This document shows, in pieces, positions 6,720 through 8,185 of a DNA stretch of 8,185 bases. The DNA lies in contig CAJWMI010000072.1 of the NCBI GenBank assembly GCA_913043185.1, positions 1-8,185 on the forward strand, given 5' to 3'. Positions within the stretch are counted from its first letter, which is position 1, and each line of letters starts with the position of its first letter. Made by a program: the position numbers and the translations under genes. Source of the DNA: an uncultured Fidelibacterota bacterium. Its GTDB lineage: Bacteria > Marinisomatota > Marinisomatia > Marinisomatales > UBA1611. The notes below the pieces were generated by a model. That model searched no databases, was not told the origin of the DNA, and worked only from the letters and a program-made list of their open reading frames with translations.

Positions 6720-8185
6720 TTAGTGTGCTTCATACCAATTATTTCCAACACCATAGTCAACAATTATTGGCACTCTTAACCGCATCGCTTGTTCCATAGA
6801 ATTTACTACTATGGATATTAGTATATCCTCTTCATCTTCAGGAAACTCAAATAACAATTCATCATGTATTTGGAGAATCATTTTTGATTTAAGGTCTTCT
6901 TTTAAAAGTTTTTTATAGATATCTATCATAGCAATTTTTATTAGCTCAGCGGCAGACCCCTGAATTGGCATGTTTATAGCAATTCTTTCGGCTGCTTTTC
7001 TTCTCAGAGAGTTCTCACTATTAGCATCCCAAATAGGTCTACGGCGTCCAGATATGGTTTCTACATAGTTGTTTTTTCGAGCTTTTTCTAGTATACGGTC
7101 GATATAAGTCTTTATCCCAGAATACTGCTTAAAATACTCATCAATGATTTCTTGAGAAGCAACCCTAGATATTCCAAGCTCTTGGCTGATTCTGAATGCA
7201 CCTGCCCCATACATAATACCAAAATTAACCACCTTGGCAGTTCTTCTCATTTCAGGAATAATGTCATCAAGCGAAACATTATATATCAAACTAGCGGTCC
7301 TAGAATGAATATCAATATTATTATTGAATGCCTTACATAGTTCTATATCCTCAGATAAATGAGCCATAACTCTCAATTCTATTTGAGAATAATCTGCCGA
7401 TAACATTTTCCAATCACTTTGTTGTGCAGTGAAGGATTTTCTAATCTCGCGCCCTTCTTCAGTGCGAATAGGTATATTCTGAAAATTAGGACTTGTACTA
7501 GATAACCTTCCCGTTGCAGCAATCGTCTGGTTAAAAGTAGAATGAATTCTTTTTGTTTCTTTATTAATAGACATAGGTAATGCATCTATATAAGTGTTTT
7601 TCAGTTTATTGAGCTTTCGATATTCTAAAATGAGTTCTGGTAGATCATGCTCTTTTGCTAATTCTTTTAATATATTTTCAGCAGTAGATCTTTTTTTTAT
7701 CTGACTTAATTTTAATTCATCAAACAATATTACAGCTAACTGCTGGGTGGAATTGATATTAAACTCAGAACCAGAGATTTTATAGATATCACCAACTAAT
7801 ATATCCAATCTCTCTCCCATATCTATTGCCATCTTACTCAATATTTTTTCTTCCACATATACACCCTCTTTTTCCATTTGCGTTAGAACATTGACCAACG
7901 GAATTTCAATCCGCTGAAAAAAGTCCATCTGATTATTTTCTTCCAAGCGAGGGATAAATAATTTAGCAAGCTGTAGTGCAATGTCAGCATCTTCTGAAGC
8001 ATAAAATGCAACCTTGTCTAATGGAACCCTGTCCATAGTGATTTGGTCTTTTCCACTTCCTATCAAATCTTCAATTGGAACCATATTGTAATTAAGATAT
8101 TCAATGCTCAAGGTATCAAGTTTATACGATCTTGCTGCAGGATTTAGAATATGAGCTGCAATCATTGTATCAAAATATATTCCGG
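6720..8185 (-). CDS. polA: DNA polymerase I, C-terminal part (5' end beyond window)
   Basis: The 3' half of polA: part of the 3'-5' exonuclease domain and the whole polymerase domain, used in Okazaki-fragment processing and repair. The frame stays open to the window edge and reads GIYFDT before the Met at 8165, matching the 'FDTM' exonuclease segment, so that Met is internal. Numbering from it, the exonuclease III motif is YASED (55-59), intact, so proofreading is probably active. Polymerase motif A is DYSQIELR (258-265), with metal ligand Asp258. Motif B is RRTAKVVNFGIMYG (307-320), with Phe315 at the dideoxynucleotide-discriminating position. Motif C is QIHDELLFE (432-440), with Asp435. The protein ends in the typical NNWYEAH. 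About 487 of roughly 930 residues are visible. The segments LIGSGKDQITMDRVPLDKV and IPIRTEEGREIRKSF look Bacteroidota/FCB-like. It is the first visible gene of the minus-strand operon. Confidence 0.97.
   Translation of the reverse strand, partial: GIYFDTMIAAHILNPAARSYKLDTLSIEYLNYNMVPIEDLIGSGKDQITMDRVPLDKVAFYASEDADIALQLAKLFIPRLEENNQMDFFQRIEIPLVNVLTQMEKEGVYVEEKILSKMAIDMGERLDILVGDIYKISGSEFNINSTQQLAVILFDELKLSQIKKRSTAENILKELAKEHDLPELILEYRKLNKLKNTYIDALPMSINKETKRIHSTFNQTIAATGRLSSTSPNFQNIPIRTEEGREIRKSFTAQQSDWKMLSADYSQIELRVMAHLSEDIELCKAFNNNIDIHSRTASLIYNVSLDDIIPEMRRTAKVVNFGIMYGAGAFRISQELGISRVASQEIIDEYFKQYSGIKTYIDRILEKARKNNYVETISGRRRPIWDANSENSLRRKAAERIAINMPIQGSAAELIKIAMIDIYKKLLKEDLKSKMILQIHDELLFEFPEDEEDILISIVVNSMEQAMRLRVPIIVDYGVGNNWYEAH

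Noticed and set aside
4296..6799. Short plus-strand frames opposite alr, the permease and the ATPase
   Set aside because: They are low-complexity complements of the minus-strand genes, with no start signals.
7152..7585. Short reading frames overlapping polA on both strands
   Set aside because: They lie across polymerase motifs A and B and have no independent support.

Overview
The window is AT-rich, fully coding bacterial DNA with two convergent gene blocks and no rRNA, tRNA, CRISPR array or insertion sequence that I can see. Pol I (LIGSGK and YASEDAD segments, ATGRLSSTSPNFQNIPIR) and TrhO ([23 protein letters not shown], followed by a Cys-rich tail) read most like proteins of Bacteroidota or another FCB-group lineage such as Balneolota or Marinimicrobia. 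That placement is from memory of these families and is only moderately secure. Gene density is very high, with intergenic gaps of 2 to 11 bases or overlaps, as in compact genomes.

Left block, plus strand (1-1781): the 3' portion of a DASS/SLC13-type sodium-coupled anion transporter, cut by the window edge, and then a 108-residue protein with one N-terminal membrane helix and a charged tail. The second gene starts two bases after the first one's stop. It has a perfect Shine-Dalgarno sequence inside the end of the first gene, where a 14-bp palindrome partly covers it. The two are almost certainly one transcription unit.

Right block, minus strand (8185 down to 1792): seven genes in series. In transcription order they are polA (DNA polymerase I, 5' end beyond the window), an ABC ATPase, an ABC-2 type permease, a nucleoside 2-deoxyribosyltransferase-like protein, alr (alanine racemase), trhO (tRNA U34 hydroxylase) and a glutathione S-transferase-like protein. 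Gaps are 11, -4, -4, -20, 2 and 11 bases, so this looks like a single operon whose promoter lies outside the window. The ATPase-permease and permease-transferase junctions are 4-base stop/start overlaps using TTG and GTG starts, which suggests translational coupling. The operon mixes replication and repair, a small exporter, nucleotide metabolism or clean-up, cell-wall D-alanine supply, tRNA modification and thiol chemistry. No shared pathway is evident apart from housekeeping, but the ATPase, permease and transferase-like genes are the most tightly linked.

The points most worth a second look are: a DASS transporter in which both substrate/sodium-binding Ser-Asn-Thr motifs are replaced; its uncharacterised single-helix partner; an ABC ATPase lacking the switch histidine and the Q-loop glutamine; and the transferase-like enzyme coupled to that ABC system. 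I do not see clear evidence of a wholly new multi-gene defence or mobile system.
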